DNA of 35,879 nucleotides. It comes from Pimelobacter sp. (GTDB lineage Bacteria; Actinomycetota; Actinomycetes; Propionibacteriales; Nocardioidaceae). Shown in pieces: positions 20,296 to 28,142 of this stretch (its first letter is position 1; each line of letters starts with the position of its first letter). A program made the translations under genes and the position numbers. The stretch lies in contig NZZG01000161.1 in NCBI GenBank assembly GCA_002698575.1, forward strand, positions 35,196-71,074, read 5' to 3'. The notes beneath the pieces are model-generated. The model was not told where the DNA came from, searched no databases, and saw nothing but the letters and a program-made list of their open reading frames with translations.

Positions 20296-21783
20296 TCAGG
20301 GGTTGGGCAGCAACGGGCTGGGCGTGGGCGTCGGCTCGGGGGTCGGCGTCGGCGTCGGGGTGGGGGTCGGCGTGGGCGTCGGCTCGGGAGCGTCGCCGAA
20401 GTAGGTGACCAGGATCAGCTCGTTGGGCTCCACCTCGCCGTTCGGGTTGAGCGCGGTGACCCGGCCGTTCTGGTCGGGGTTGTCGTTGGCCTGCTCGTTG
20501 GGCTCGACCCGCAGTCCCATGCCTCGCAGATCGGCGTCGACCTGGGCGAAGTCGCGGCCCACGAACTCTCCCTCGTTGAGGGTGATCGAGGGCTCCTCGG
20601 TGGGCGGCTCCGAGGTCGGCTCGGTGGAGGCCTCGTCCGTGGTCGGCTCGGTGGAGGCCGGCGTGGAGTCGAGCACGTCGCCGGCAGCGGGCTCGTCGTC
20701 GTCGCCCCCGGTCAGGAGCAGGGTCAGCACCACGGCCAGCGCCACGAGCAGCACCACCGCCGCCACGACCGGTCCGGCGGCGCTGCGCGAGGGCTGGGCG
20801 GCGGTGGAGGTGGTCGACGTGGCCGGGGGCACCGGGACCGGGGCATCGGCGACCGGCGTGGCCGGCATGACCTGGGTGCGCGGCTCCTCCGGCACGGGTG
20901 CGACGGCCGGTACGACGCGCGGCGGGCGTGGCACCACCGCGGTGCCGGGGTCGCGCAGGGCGGCCGCCATGGCCGCGCCGTCGGCGTACCGCTCGCCCGG
21001 GTCCTTGGACAACGCGGTGCGCACCACCGCGGCCAGGTCCTGCGGCACGGAGGCGGGCAGGTCCGGGACGGGCTCACGGATGTGCGCGAGCGCGGTGGCC
21101 ACCGGGGACTCGGCGTCGAACGGGCGCCGGCCGGCCAGGCACTCGAAGGTGACGACCCCCAGGGAGTACACGTCCGAGGCGATCGTGGCGGGCTTGCCCT
21201 CCGCCTGCTCGGGGGAGAGGTACTGCGGCGTGCCCATCACCGCCCCGGTGCGGGTGATCTGGGCACCGTCGGCGGCCCGCGCGATCCCGAAGTCGGTGAC
21301 CTTCACCTTGCCGTCGGGCGTGACGATGAGGTTGGCGGGCTTCACGTCCCGGTGGATGATCCCGGCACGGTGGGCCGCGCCGAGCGCGTCGCCGACCTGG
21401 GCCATCAGGTCGCGCACGGCCGCGGGGTCGAGGTCGCGTCCTTGCGAGAGCAAGGCCGACAGCGGCTGGCCGTCGACGAGCTCCATCACCAGGAACGGGC
21501 GCGGCTGGCCGCCGGCCTCCGAGGCAGCGCGCTCCCCGACGTCGAAGACCGCGGCGATGCCGGGGTGGTGCAGCGCTGCGGCGTGGCGGGCCTCGGTCTC
21601 GAAGCGGGAGCGGAAGACCGGGTCCTCGGCGATGTCGTCCTTGAGGACCTTCACCGCGACCTCGCGCTCCAGCATCGTGTCGGTGGCGCGCCACACCTCC
21701 CCCATGCCGCCGGTCGCGATGCGCGAGTCCAGGCGGTAGCGGTGGGCGTCGTCGGCGAAGCGTGCTGCGGGGGTCTGGGTCAT
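20296..21783 (-). CDS. pknA: Ser/Thr protein kinase PknA-like, with one PASTA-like domain
   Basis: This is the partner kinase of PknB, acting on division and cell-shape targets. The kinase domain (about 16-280) shows ATGGMGEVWRA, Lys45, HRDVKPAN (144-151), DFG (164-166) and GTPQYLSPEQ. A Pro/Ala/Thr linker precedes a membrane helix (about 337-358). The outside part holds an acidic Thr/Glu stretch and one PASTA-like unit (about 400-465, with EFVGRDFAQVDADLRGMGL and ELILVTYFGD). A PTPTPT tail from a simple-sequence DNA repeat near 20310-20395 ends the protein. M. tuberculosis PknA lacks PASTA, so this one may also sense wall fragments. The pairing with PknB and pbpA supports the assignment over other kinases. 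Confidence 0.92.
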   Translation of the reverse strand: MTQTPAARFADDAHRYRLDSRIATGGMGEVWRATDTMLEREVAVKVLKDDIAEDPVFRSRFETEARHAAALHHPGIAAVFDVGERAASEAGGQPRPFLVMELVDGQPLSALLSQGRDLDPAAVRDLMAQVGDALGAAHRAGIIHRDVKPANLIVTPDGKVKVTDFGIARAADGAQITRTGAVMGTPQYLSPEQAEGKPATIASDVYSLGVVTFECLAGRRPFDAESPVATALAHIREPVPDLPASVPQDLAAVVRTALSKDPGERYADGAAMAAALRDPGTAVVPRPPRVVPAVAPVPEEPRTQVMPATPVADAPVPVPPATSTTSTAAQPSRSAAGPVVAAVVLLVALAVVLTLLLTGGDDDEPAAGDVLDSTPASTEPTTDEASTEPTSEPPTEEPSITLNEGEFVGRDFAQVDADLRGMGLRVEPNEQANDNPDQNGRVTALNPNGEVEPNELILVTYFGDAPEPTPTPTPTPTPTPTPEPTPTPSPLLPNP

Positions 21784-21874
21784 CGCCTGCTCCTCTCCCG
21801 GGACGCGGGCGTCCCCTGGGTCGTGGTGCGGTGGGCCGGTGTGACTGCTGCTGCGCGGGTCTCGTCTGGTGTCC

Positions 21875-23335
21875 TCACGAGATGATCGCCTCCATCACAG
21901 CCTTGGCGATCGGGCCGCCGAGACGGCCGCCGGCGATCTCCTGACCGGGCGCCTCCTCGATCATCACCGCCACGGCCACCTGGGAGTCGCTGGCGGGGGC
22001 GAAGGAGACGAACCAGGCGTACGGCGGCTCGCCGGGGACCCCGCGCTGGGCGGTGCCGGTCTTGCCGGCCACGGCGACGTTGGGGATCGCGGCCGGCGAG
22101 GCCGTGCCGTCGTCGACGGTCGAGACCATCAGCTCGGTCAGCACGTCGGCGACCTGCGGGTCGACGGCCTCGCTGAGCTCCTCGGGGTCGGCGGTCTCGG
22201 CGTCGTAGTCGGGCGACTGCACCTCGGAGACGACGTAGGGACGCATCACGACCCCGTCGTTGGCGATCGAGGCCGCGACCATCGCCATCTGCAGCGGGGT
22301 CGCCTGCACCTCGAACTGCCCGAACCCGGTCTGTCCCAGCTGCGGCGGGTTGACCTGCGAGGGGTAGACCGAGCGGGCCTGCCCGGGGAGGTCCTCGAGG
22401 TAGTCGGCGTTGAAGCCGAACTTCTCGGCCTGCTCGAGCATCTTCTCGGCACCGACCTCGATCGCGAGCTGGGCGAAGGTGGTGTTGCAGGACTGCTCCA
22501 TCGCCTGCCGGAAGGTGATCTCGTCGGTGCCGCAGGCGCGACCCTCGTTGTCGACCACGCCGGAGTCGCCGCTGGTCTGGGGGAGCTGGAAGGTCGCGCC
22601 ACCCGGCACCAGGGAGTCGGCGCTGTCGTACTTGCCGGACTCCAGCGCTGCCGCGGCGGTGACCAGCTTGAACGTCGATCCCGGCGCGATCCGGGTCTGG
22701 ACCGCCCGGTTGAGCAACGGGTCGCCCGGGTCGTCGAGCAGGTCGGCGTAGGTGTCGTCGACGGCACCGAAGTCGTGGGAGGCGAGGTCGTTGGGGTCGA
22801 AGGTCGGCAGCGACACCATCGCCAGCACCTTGCCGGTGCTCGGCTCGAGGGCCACCACGGAGCCCTCCACGCCGTCGCCGAGCGCCGAGAGGCCCTCGTA
22901 GGCGGCGCGCTGCGCCTTGGCGTCGATGGTCAGCTCGACGCTGCCACCGCTCTGCTGCTCGTTGCTGACCAGGTCGACGAGGTTGCGCACGAAGAAGCGC
23001 GGGTCCTCGCCGGAGAGCACCGAGTTCTGCGAGGACTCCAGTCCGGTGGCGTTGCCGAAGGTGAAGTACCCGGTCAGCGGCGCGTACATCAACGGCGCCG
23101 GGTAGCGACGCTGGAACTCGTAGCGGTCCTCCGACGGCACGCTCTCGGCCACGGGGGTGCGGCCGACCAGGATGGCGCCGCGCTCGCTGGAGTACGACGC
23201 CTGCTGCACCCGTTGGTTGCGCGGGTCGTCGTCCAGCGCACCGGCGCGCCAGAACTGGAGGTAGGTCGCGTTGACCATCAGCGCCAGGAACAGCGCCAGG
23301 CAGAAGAGCGAGACCGTGCGGATGGGCCGGTTCAT
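21875..23335 (-). CDS. pbpA: Class B penicillin-binding protein (PbpA)
   Basis: This is a D,D-transpeptidase that cross-links peptidoglycan. The 486-residue product has one N-terminal membrane helix (about 7-27), a dimerisation/pedestal region and a transpeptidase domain with all three active-site motifs: S220TFK in APGSTFKLVTA, S282CN in EQSCNTTF, and K425TG in AGKTGTAQ. The size and short pedestal fit PbpA-type class B enzymes linked to RodA, not the larger PBP2 or FtsI. It starts 7 bp after rodA, and a SEDS protein with its cognate transpeptidase normally acts as a pair. A 91-bp gap separates it from pknA. Extracellular, membrane-anchored. Confidence 0.94.
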   Translation of the reverse strand: MNRPIRTVSLFCLALFLALMVNATYLQFWRAGALDDDPRNQRVQQASYSSERGAILVGRTPVAESVPSEDRYEFQRRYPAPLMYAPLTGYFTFGNATGLESSQNSVLSGEDPRFFVRNLVDLVSNEQQSGGSVELTIDAKAQRAAYEGLSALGDGVEGSVVALEPSTGKVLAMVSLPTFDPNDLASHDFGAVDDTYADLLDDPGDPLLNRAVQTRIAPGSTFKLVTAAAALESGKYDSADSLVPGGATFQLPQTSGDSGVVDNEGRACGTDEITFRQAMEQSCNTTFAQLAIEVGAEKMLEQAEKFGFNADYLEDLPGQARSVYPSQVNPPQLGQTGFGQFEVQATPLQMAMVAASIANDGVVMRPYVVSEVQSPDYDAETADPEELSEAVDPQVADVLTELMVSTVDDGTASPAAIPNVAVAGKTGTAQRGVPGEPPYAWFVSFAPASDSQVAVAVMIEEAPGQEIAGGRLGGPIAKAVMEAIIS

Positions 23336-23342
23336 GAGGTCC

Positions 23343-24752
23343 TCACAGCTTGATCACCTGCGTGGACTCGTCGTCGCTCTCCTCCTCGTCGGCCGACAGG
23401 TCCGGGACGGGACGACGGGCCTGGTCGGAGATGCGCAGGAGCAGGGCGATGATCACCCAGTTGGCGACCAGCGACGAGCCGCCGTAGGAGAGGAAGGGCG
23501 TGGTCAGACCGGTCAGCGGGATCAGGCGGGTGACGCCCCCGATGACGACGAAGACCTGCACCGCGAAGATGCTGGCCAGGCCGGTGGCCATCAGCTTGCC
23601 GAAGGAGTCGCGCGAGATGAGCGCCACCCGCAGGGCGCGCTCGACGATGAGCCCGTAGCAGAGCAGGACCGCGATCACGGCGGTCAGACCGAGCTCCTCG
23701 CCGATGGCCGCCATGATGAAGTCGCTCTCGGCGTAGGTCACCCGCGTCGGGTCGCCCTCCCCGAAGCCGCGACCGATCAGGCCGCCCCAGCCGAGGCCGA
23801 ACTGGGCCTCGACGATCTGGTCGGAGAACGGCGGCTGCGCGTTGCGGTAGTACTCGAACGGGTGCAACCAGATGTCGACACGGTCCTGGACGTGGCCCAG
23901 CGTCTTCCAGGCGGCGAGCGCACCGCCGAGGAACAGCGAGCCGCCGACCACGATCCAGCCGGGCCGCTCGGTGGCGACGTAGAGCATCACGAGGAACAGG
24001 CCGAAGAAGAGCAGGCTGGAGCCGAGGTCGCGCTGGAAGACCAGGATCCCGAGACTGACCAGCCACATCGCCAGGATCGGGCCGAGGTCGCGACCGCGGG
24101 GCAGGTCGACGAAGAGCAGCCGGCGCCCGGCGAGGGCGAGGGCGTCGCGGTGCAGCACCAGGTAGCCGGCGAAGGCGACGACGAGCATCACCTTGGCGAC
24201 CTCGCCGGGCTGGAAGCTCAGGCCACCCAGCTGGATCCAGATCCGGGCCCCGTTGATGGGCTCGAAGAACGGCAGCAACGGCAGCATCAGCAGGACGATC
24301 GCGCCGAAGCCGATCGTGTAGGTGAAGCGCGCCAGCACCCGGTGGTCGCGCAGCACCACCAGGGCGGCCACGAAGAGCACCACCCCCAGCGTCATCCAGA
24401 CCAGCTGCTGCTGGGCGAAGCTGGTCTCCCGCCCCCGGGCCGCGTAGCCGAGGTCGATGCGGTGGATCACGGCCAGGCCGAGGCCGTTGAGCGTGGCCAC
24501 CAGCGGCAGCAGCACCGGGTCGGCGTACGGCGCCACCAGCCGGATCACGATGTGGGCGGCCACGATCAGCGCGGCCAGCCAGCCGCCGTACCCGATGATG
24601 TCGGCCGGCACCTTGCCCTCGACGCCCACGCCGACCGCGGCGTACCCGCCGACGCCGACCGCGAGGGCCAGGACGAGCAGGAAGAGCTCCGCGCCACGCC
24701 TGCGGCGGTGCACGAAACCCATCAGCGTCGAGCTGGTGGTCATCAGGCTCAC
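23343..24752 (-). CDS. rodA: SEDS-family peptidoglycan glycosyltransferase RodA/FtsW
   Basis: SEDS proteins polymerise lipid II into glycan strands. The 469-residue product has about ten to twelve membrane helices and the family's landmarks: FQRDLGSSLLFFGLFLVM, the segment PNQVVEAQFG-like (DQIVEAQFGLGWGG), and GLTTPFLSYGGSSL near the C-terminus. The N-terminus is basic (HRRRRG) and the tail is acidic (ESDDESTQVIKL). Position between pstP and pbpA matches rodA (Rv0017c) in mycobacteria. The GTG at 24752 gives the longest form and lies 7 bp from the pstP stop; an ATG at 24743 would shorten it by three codons. FtsW is the other member of the family, but synteny favours RodA. Confidence 0.92.
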   Translation of the reverse strand: MSLMTTSSTLMGFVHRRRRGAELFLLVLALAVGVGGYAAVGVGVEGKVPADIIGYGGWLAALIVAAHIVIRLVAPYADPVLLPLVATLNGLGLAVIHRIDLGYAARGRETSFAQQQLVWMTLGVVLFVAALVVLRDHRVLARFTYTIGFGAIVLLMLPLLPFFEPINGARIWIQLGGLSFQPGEVAKVMLVVAFAGYLVLHRDALALAGRRLLFVDLPRGRDLGPILAMWLVSLGILVFQRDLGSSLLFFGLFLVMLYVATERPGWIVVGGSLFLGGALAAWKTLGHVQDRVDIWLHPFEYYRNAQPPFSDQIVEAQFGLGWGGLIGRGFGEGDPTRVTYAESDFIMAAIGEELGLTAVIAVLLCYGLIVERALRVALISRDSFGKLMATGLASIFAVQVFVVIGGVTRLIPLTGLTTPFLSYGGSSLVANWVIIALLLRISDQARRPVPDLSADEEESDDESTQVIKL

Positions 24753-24759
24753 GGATCGA

Positions 24760-26226
24760 TCACCCGGAGCCTTCGTCGGGGACGACCCGGTTGGCCGCGA
24801 TCTCCTCCACCTTGTCGCGCCCGTCGGCGAGGTCGTCGACCTCGATGGTGGCCTCCACCTGACCGCGGTCGAAGTCGGAGAGCTGGTCGAGCATCACGTC
24901 GGTGACCACCACCGGCTCGGAGAGGTCGAAGCCGGGCAGCGAGGCGTCGATGCCGCGGAAGATGACGACCCGGTTGTCCTGCTCGCCGACGAAGTACTGG
25001 GTCTGGGCCCACGACCAGGCGGCGGTGGCGCCGATCCACACGACGCCGACCACCACGGCCAGGACCAGGACCCGGCGCAGCCACGCGAAGCGCTCGGGGG
25101 CGCGGGGCGCGTAGCGGGCGGCCTCGGGGTCGATCGGCTGCAGCGGGTCGGTGGGAATCGCGAACGGCAGGTGGTCGGGGATCTCGGCCTCGATCGGCTC
25201 GAGCTCACCGGTGTCGCCGGAGCGGTGACCACGGAAGAGCGCCCGGGGGAGCCGGCGCTTGAGCTCGGCCGCGGCGCCGACCAGGAGCGGCTCCAGCTCG
25301 GCGTACGTCGGGTCCGCGGCGGCCTGCTCGGCCGTCAGGACGTCGGCGACGATGCAGGTGACGTTGTCCGAGCTGCCCGCCTCGAGGCTGGCGCGGACCA
25401 GTTCGACGGCGGCGAAGTCCGGGCTGCCCATCGAGAGGATGTCGGCCAGGCGCCCGTCGTCGAGCACGCCGCACGCGCCGTCGCTGCACAGGAACAGCCG
25501 GTCGCCGGAGGTCAGCTGGAGCGCGAACAGGTCGGGCTCGGCCTCGTGGATGCCGTCCAGGGCCTTGAGGATCAGGTTGCGGTGGGGGTGGACCCGCGCC
25601 TCCGCCTCGGTGATCCGGCCCTCGTCGATCAGGCTCTGCACGAACGTGTGGTCGGTGGTGAGCTGGGAGATCTCGCCGTCGCGGAAGAGGTAGGCGCGGC
25701 TGTCACCGACGTGGCCGATGCCGACCCGGTGGCCGTCGAAGAGCGCGACCGTGGCGGTGGTGCTGGTCCCGTTGATGGCGGGATCCTCGTCGACGAGGCG
25801 CCCGATCTGGGCGTGGGCGTCGTGCAGGGCCTCGGTCACCCGGTCCAGCAGGGGCGGGCTGTCGGCGGGCGGGGGAGCGAGGTCGAGGCTGCGCAGCTCG
25901 GAGACGGCGGTGCTCGAGGCGATGTCGCCGCGGGCGGCCCCACCCACGCCGTCGCAGACCGTCAGCAGCCAGGGCCCGGCGTACCCGGAGTCCTGGTTGT
26001 CCTTGCGGACCCGTCCGACGTCGGAGATGGCCGAATAGTGCAGTCGCAGGCCGGGCTCGCCGGCCCCGGGGCCCGCCGCGACGGAGCCGCCGACCTCGAT
26101 CGTGGGGAGCTCACCGGTCGCCGGCTCGGCGGTGGTGCTCTCGGGGGCCTCGGGGGCCTCGCCCGGGGGCCCGGCCACGGGGGGCTGCGCAGCGGTCCCG
26201 CCCGGATCGGGGTCCGGGCCGCTCAC
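24760..26226 (-). CDS. pstP: PP2C-family Ser/Thr phosphatase PstP
   Basis: PstP removes phosphates placed by PknA, PknB and their targets. The metal-binding motifs are visible: RVRKDNQD (72-79), CDGVGG (91-96), GHVGDSRAYLF (171-181), LFLCSDG (244-250) and SSDN (285-288). A cytoplasmic catalytic domain (about 60-298) is followed by a membrane helix (382-404) and an 80-residue external domain, the mycobacterial PstP layout. The first 50 residues are Pro/Ala/Glu-rich. I chose GTG 26226 because it overlaps the fhaB stop (GTGA), which fits coupled translation; the frame extends upstream to 26649 only as an overlap with fhaB. The product is 488 residues. Confidence 0.92.
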   Translation of the reverse strand: MSGPDPDPGGTAAQPPVAGPPGEAPEAPESTTAEPATGELPTIEVGGSVAAGPGAGEPGLRLHYSAISDVGRVRKDNQDSGYAGPWLLTVCDGVGGAARGDIASSTAVSELRSLDLAPPPADSPPLLDRVTEALHDAHAQIGRLVDEDPAINGTSTTATVALFDGHRVGIGHVGDSRAYLFRDGEISQLTTDHTFVQSLIDEGRITEAEARVHPHRNLILKALDGIHEAEPDLFALQLTSGDRLFLCSDGACGVLDDGRLADILSMGSPDFAAVELVRASLEAGSSDNVTCIVADVLTAEQAAADPTYAELEPLLVGAAAELKRRLPRALFRGHRSGDTGELEPIEAEIPDHLPFAIPTDPLQPIDPEAARYAPRAPERFAWLRRVLVLAVVVGVVWIGATAAWSWAQTQYFVGEQDNRVVIFRGIDASLPGFDLSEPVVVTDVMLDQLSDFDRGQVEATIEVDDLADGRDKVEEIAANRVVPDEGSG

Positions 26227-26699
26227 TTCTTCAGCTCCAGGATCGTCTTGCCGATCCGCACCTGGGTGCCGATCGCGATCGTGGTGGGCTGGGTGATCCG
26301 AACGCTGCCGATGTAGGTGCCGTTGGTGGAGCCGAGGTCCTCGACGAACCACTGGTCGCCCGAGGCCGCGATCCGGGCGTGCCGGGTGGAGGCGTAGTCG
26401 TCCTCCAGGCGGATCGCCGCGTCGGTGCCGCGCCCGATCAGGATCGGTGCCTGGGCCAGCGACGCGGTGGCGCCGGCGCTGCTGCCCTGGGTGACCGCCA
26501 CGTGGGTGGGCGAACCACGCCGCTTGGACGGCTTGGGCTGCTTGGGCGGGCGCGGTGCGCCTGCGCCCTGGCCGCGCGCGGCCTCCGGCACCCGGGCGCC
26601 GAACATGTCGGAGCGGATCACCGAGATCGCGGACAGCACGAAGATCCACAGGATCGCCAGGAAGGCGATGCGGATCAGGAACAGGGTCAGCTCAGACAT
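26223..26699 (-). CDS. fhaB: FHA domain protein FhaB (FipA-like)
   Basis: The 158-residue protein begins with a membrane helix (about 5-25), then a basic Pro/Lys linker (KQPKPSKRR), and ends in an FHA domain (about 83-155). The phospho-threonine-binding residues are seen in LIGRG, STRHARI and DLGSTNGTYI. FHA domains read pThr marks made by PknA/PknB; FhaB homologues recruit division proteins. Its start overlaps fhaA by 8 bp and its stop overlaps pstP by 4 bp, so the three are translated as a unit. ATG 26699 is the only sensible start. Confidence 0.93.
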   Translation of the reverse strand: MSELTLFLIRIAFLAILWIFVLSAISVIRSDMFGARVPEAARGQGAGAPRPPKQPKPSKRRGSPTHVAVTQGSSAGATASLAQAPILIGRGTDAAIRLEDDYASTRHARIAASGDQWFVEDLGSTNGTYIGSVRITQPTTIAIGTQVRIGKTILELKK

Positions 26700-27435
26700 C
26701 GGCCCACCCCGGACTCTCGGTCTCCTGCATGGTCTCCACGATGCGCACCGTCAGGGTCGTGTTGCCGACCTTGACCGCCGAGCCGTCGCGCAGCGTCGCG
26801 CGGGGCACCTTGCGGTCCCCGACCCGGATCCCGTTGGTCGACCCGAGGTCGTGGACCTCGATCAGCGGGTCCTGACCCTCGCGGCCCAGGGTGATCAGGA
26901 ACTCGGCGTGCCGTCGGCTGATGCCCGGGTCGTTGATCCGGATGTCGGCGTCGGTGCCCCGGCCCACCACGAGCCCGGGCGGCTGCAGCGGGTGCTGGCT
27001 GCCGTTGACCTCCAGCAGCGCGTGGGCGCGCCGTACCTGCGTGTGGGTCGCGGTGCCGGTGACCTTGGCCTGCGCCTGGCTGCGGATCCGGAAGCGTCCC
27101 GTGGTCAGGTCGTCGGCCGACTCGAAGTCGATGTGGATCGGGCCCGGGAAGACGTAGGCCTGCCCGTCGGCGTGCTTCTTCAGCGTGTCGGACAGCTCCC
27201 GCGCCAAGGTGGAGTCGTACGGCGCCAGCCGCTCCAGGTCGGTGTCGGAGAGTTCCACGTGGAACGAGTTGGGCACCAGGCGCCGGTCCCGCGAGAGGAT
27301 CTGGGCGTTGTTGTCGAGCTCGCGCTCGAGCGCGGCGGCGATCTCGACCGGCTGCACGGCACTGCGGAAGGTGCGGGCAAAGGCTCCGGAGATCATCGAC
27401 TCCAGACGCTGCTCGAAGCGCTGCAGGCCTCCCAT
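26692..27435 (-). CDS. fhaA: FHA domain protein FhaA (DUF3662 + FHA)
   Basis: This is the first gene of the kinase/cell-wall operon. The N-terminal domain (about 1-130, MGGLQRFEQRLESMI onward) is DUF3662, the FhaA-type N-terminal fold. A C-terminal FHA domain (about 165-240) shows LVVGRGTDADIRI, SRRHAEF and DLGSTNGIRV. M. tuberculosis FhaA is about 520 residues with a long linker; here the linker is nearly absent, giving 247 residues. FhaA binds the phosphorylated MviN pseudokinase domain in mycobacteria. I chose ATG 27435 because AGGAGG lies about 8 nt upstream; a GTG at 27441 is too near that site. The C-terminal end overlaps fhaB. Confidence 0.93.
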   Translation of the reverse strand: MGGLQRFEQRLESMISGAFARTFRSAVQPVEIAAALERELDNNAQILSRDRRLVPNSFHVELSDTDLERLAPYDSTLARELSDTLKKHADGQAYVFPGPIHIDFESADDLTTGRFRIRSQAQAKVTGTATHTQVRRAHALLEVNGSQHPLQPPGLVVGRGTDADIRINDPGISRRHAEFLITLGREGQDPLIEVHDLGSTNGIRVGDRKVPRATLRDGSAVKVGNTTLTVRIVETMQETESPGWADV

Positions 27436-27772
27436 CCGCACCCCTCCTCTCGTCGCTCTGCTCGATCCTGCTCGGCTCGGCCCGCCCTCGGGGGGCCGGG
27501 CACGCCGAGCGCCGGTCGGTGGACCGGACGTAGCGACGATCGTAGCCACCCGGCAGGGACGATCCCTGCACCATCACCACCCGGACGTCGAGAGGATCGG
27601 CACAGGGCGCCGCGCGTCGTCGACGTCGCTCCCGGGCGGGCCGGGGCCAAGCGCCTGCCCGGTGCCGCCAGGTGCCTGCCCGGTGCCGGCCTGGTGCTGG
27701 GCACGGGCCGGGGGTGGGGGGTGCCGGTTTGGGGATGCTCGCGCGGCGCGATACCTTTGCCCGGCTCACTTT
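27436..27772. other. fhaA / tRNA-Leu divergent gap with a 21-bp direct repeat
   Basis: This 337-bp gap separates the divergent fhaA operon and tRNA-Leu. It should hold both promoters. A 15-base motif, GCCTGCCCGGTGCCG, occurs at 27653-27667 and again at 27674-27688 (period 21 bp). The fhaA ribosome-binding site (AGGAGG on the minus strand) is near 27443-27450. I see no gene in it; the fhaA promoter itself was not located. Confidence 0.5.
27729..27757 (+). promoter_or_regulatory. Candidate promoter for tRNA-Leu
   Basis: TTGGGG (27729-27734) and TACCTT (27752-27757) are 17 bp apart, putting the start about 8-9 nt before the mature tRNA. The same arrangement is seen before tRNA-Ile. Confidence 0.5.
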
Positions 27773-27858
27773 GCGCGAGTGGCGGAACGGCAGACGCGCT
27801 GGCTTCAGGTGCCAGTGTCCGAAAGGGCGTGGGGGTTCAAATCCCCCCTCGCGCACCA
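27773..27858 (+). tRNA. tRNA-Leu(CAG), CCA encoded
   Basis: The acceptor stem GCGCGAG (27773-27779) pairs perfectly with CTCGCGC (27848-27854). The discriminator is A27855 and CCA (27856-27858) is encoded, unlike the two other tRNAs here. The anticodon CAG is at 27806-27808, and the long variable arm typical of leucine tRNAs (GTGTCCGAAAGGGCGT) is present. The T-arm has GGGGGTTCAAATCCCCC. Its place upstream of fhaA matches leuT in mycobacteria. Confidence 0.96.
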
Positions 27859-27979
27859 GCACGAACGGCTCGACCTCGACGCGTGGACCCCCCGGGTCCG
27901 CGCGTTGCTCCGTTTTCCACGAGTTTGGGGGGAGGGGCTGCGGTGTCGTCACTCTTGCGTCTAACCTGTGCGAAGCCGC

Positions 27980-28085
27980 CCCCCGCTCGACCGTGGGGGG
28001 AGAGCGGGGGCCGGTCCTAACCCCCGGGCGGCTGTTCCTCGGATTCACCCCCCCACGATGCGTGAGCGCCCGGCGCGCCGGGCGC
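27980..28085. repeat. Two inverted repeats in the tRNA-Leu to SDR gap
   Basis: CCCCCGCTC (27980-27988) and GAGCGGGGG (28002-28010) form a 9-bp stem with a 13-nt loop. A separate perfect 20-bp palindrome spans 28066-28085 (GCGCCCGGCG/CGCCGGGCGC). No T-tract follows either. One or both may end the tRNA transcript. The rest of the 284-bp gap (27859-28142) shows no gene. Confidence 0.5.
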
Positions 28086-28130
28086 CCGGCACCGCCCCCT
28101 TCGGGTGGTGGGCAGGCCCCGCGGCCGCCC

Positions 28131-28136
28131 TAGGCT
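28131..28136 (+). promoter_or_regulatory. Candidate leaderless -10 for the SDR gene
   Basis: TAGGCT fits TANNNT and ends 6 nt before ATG 28143; there is no ribosome-binding site. No good -35. Confidence 0.4.
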
Positions 28137-28142
28137 CGCGGC

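Noticed and set aside
20310..20395. Simple repeat as an intergenic element
   Set aside because: It codes for the Pro-Thr tail of PknA, in frame.
21869..26316. Long plus-strand open frames across pbpA, rodA and pstP
   Set aside because: Opposite strand of genes with full active-site motifs; no recognisable domain.
26227..26649. Upstream extension of pstP
   Set aside because: It overlaps fhaB in another frame; GTG 26226 with a 4-bp overlap is the natural start.
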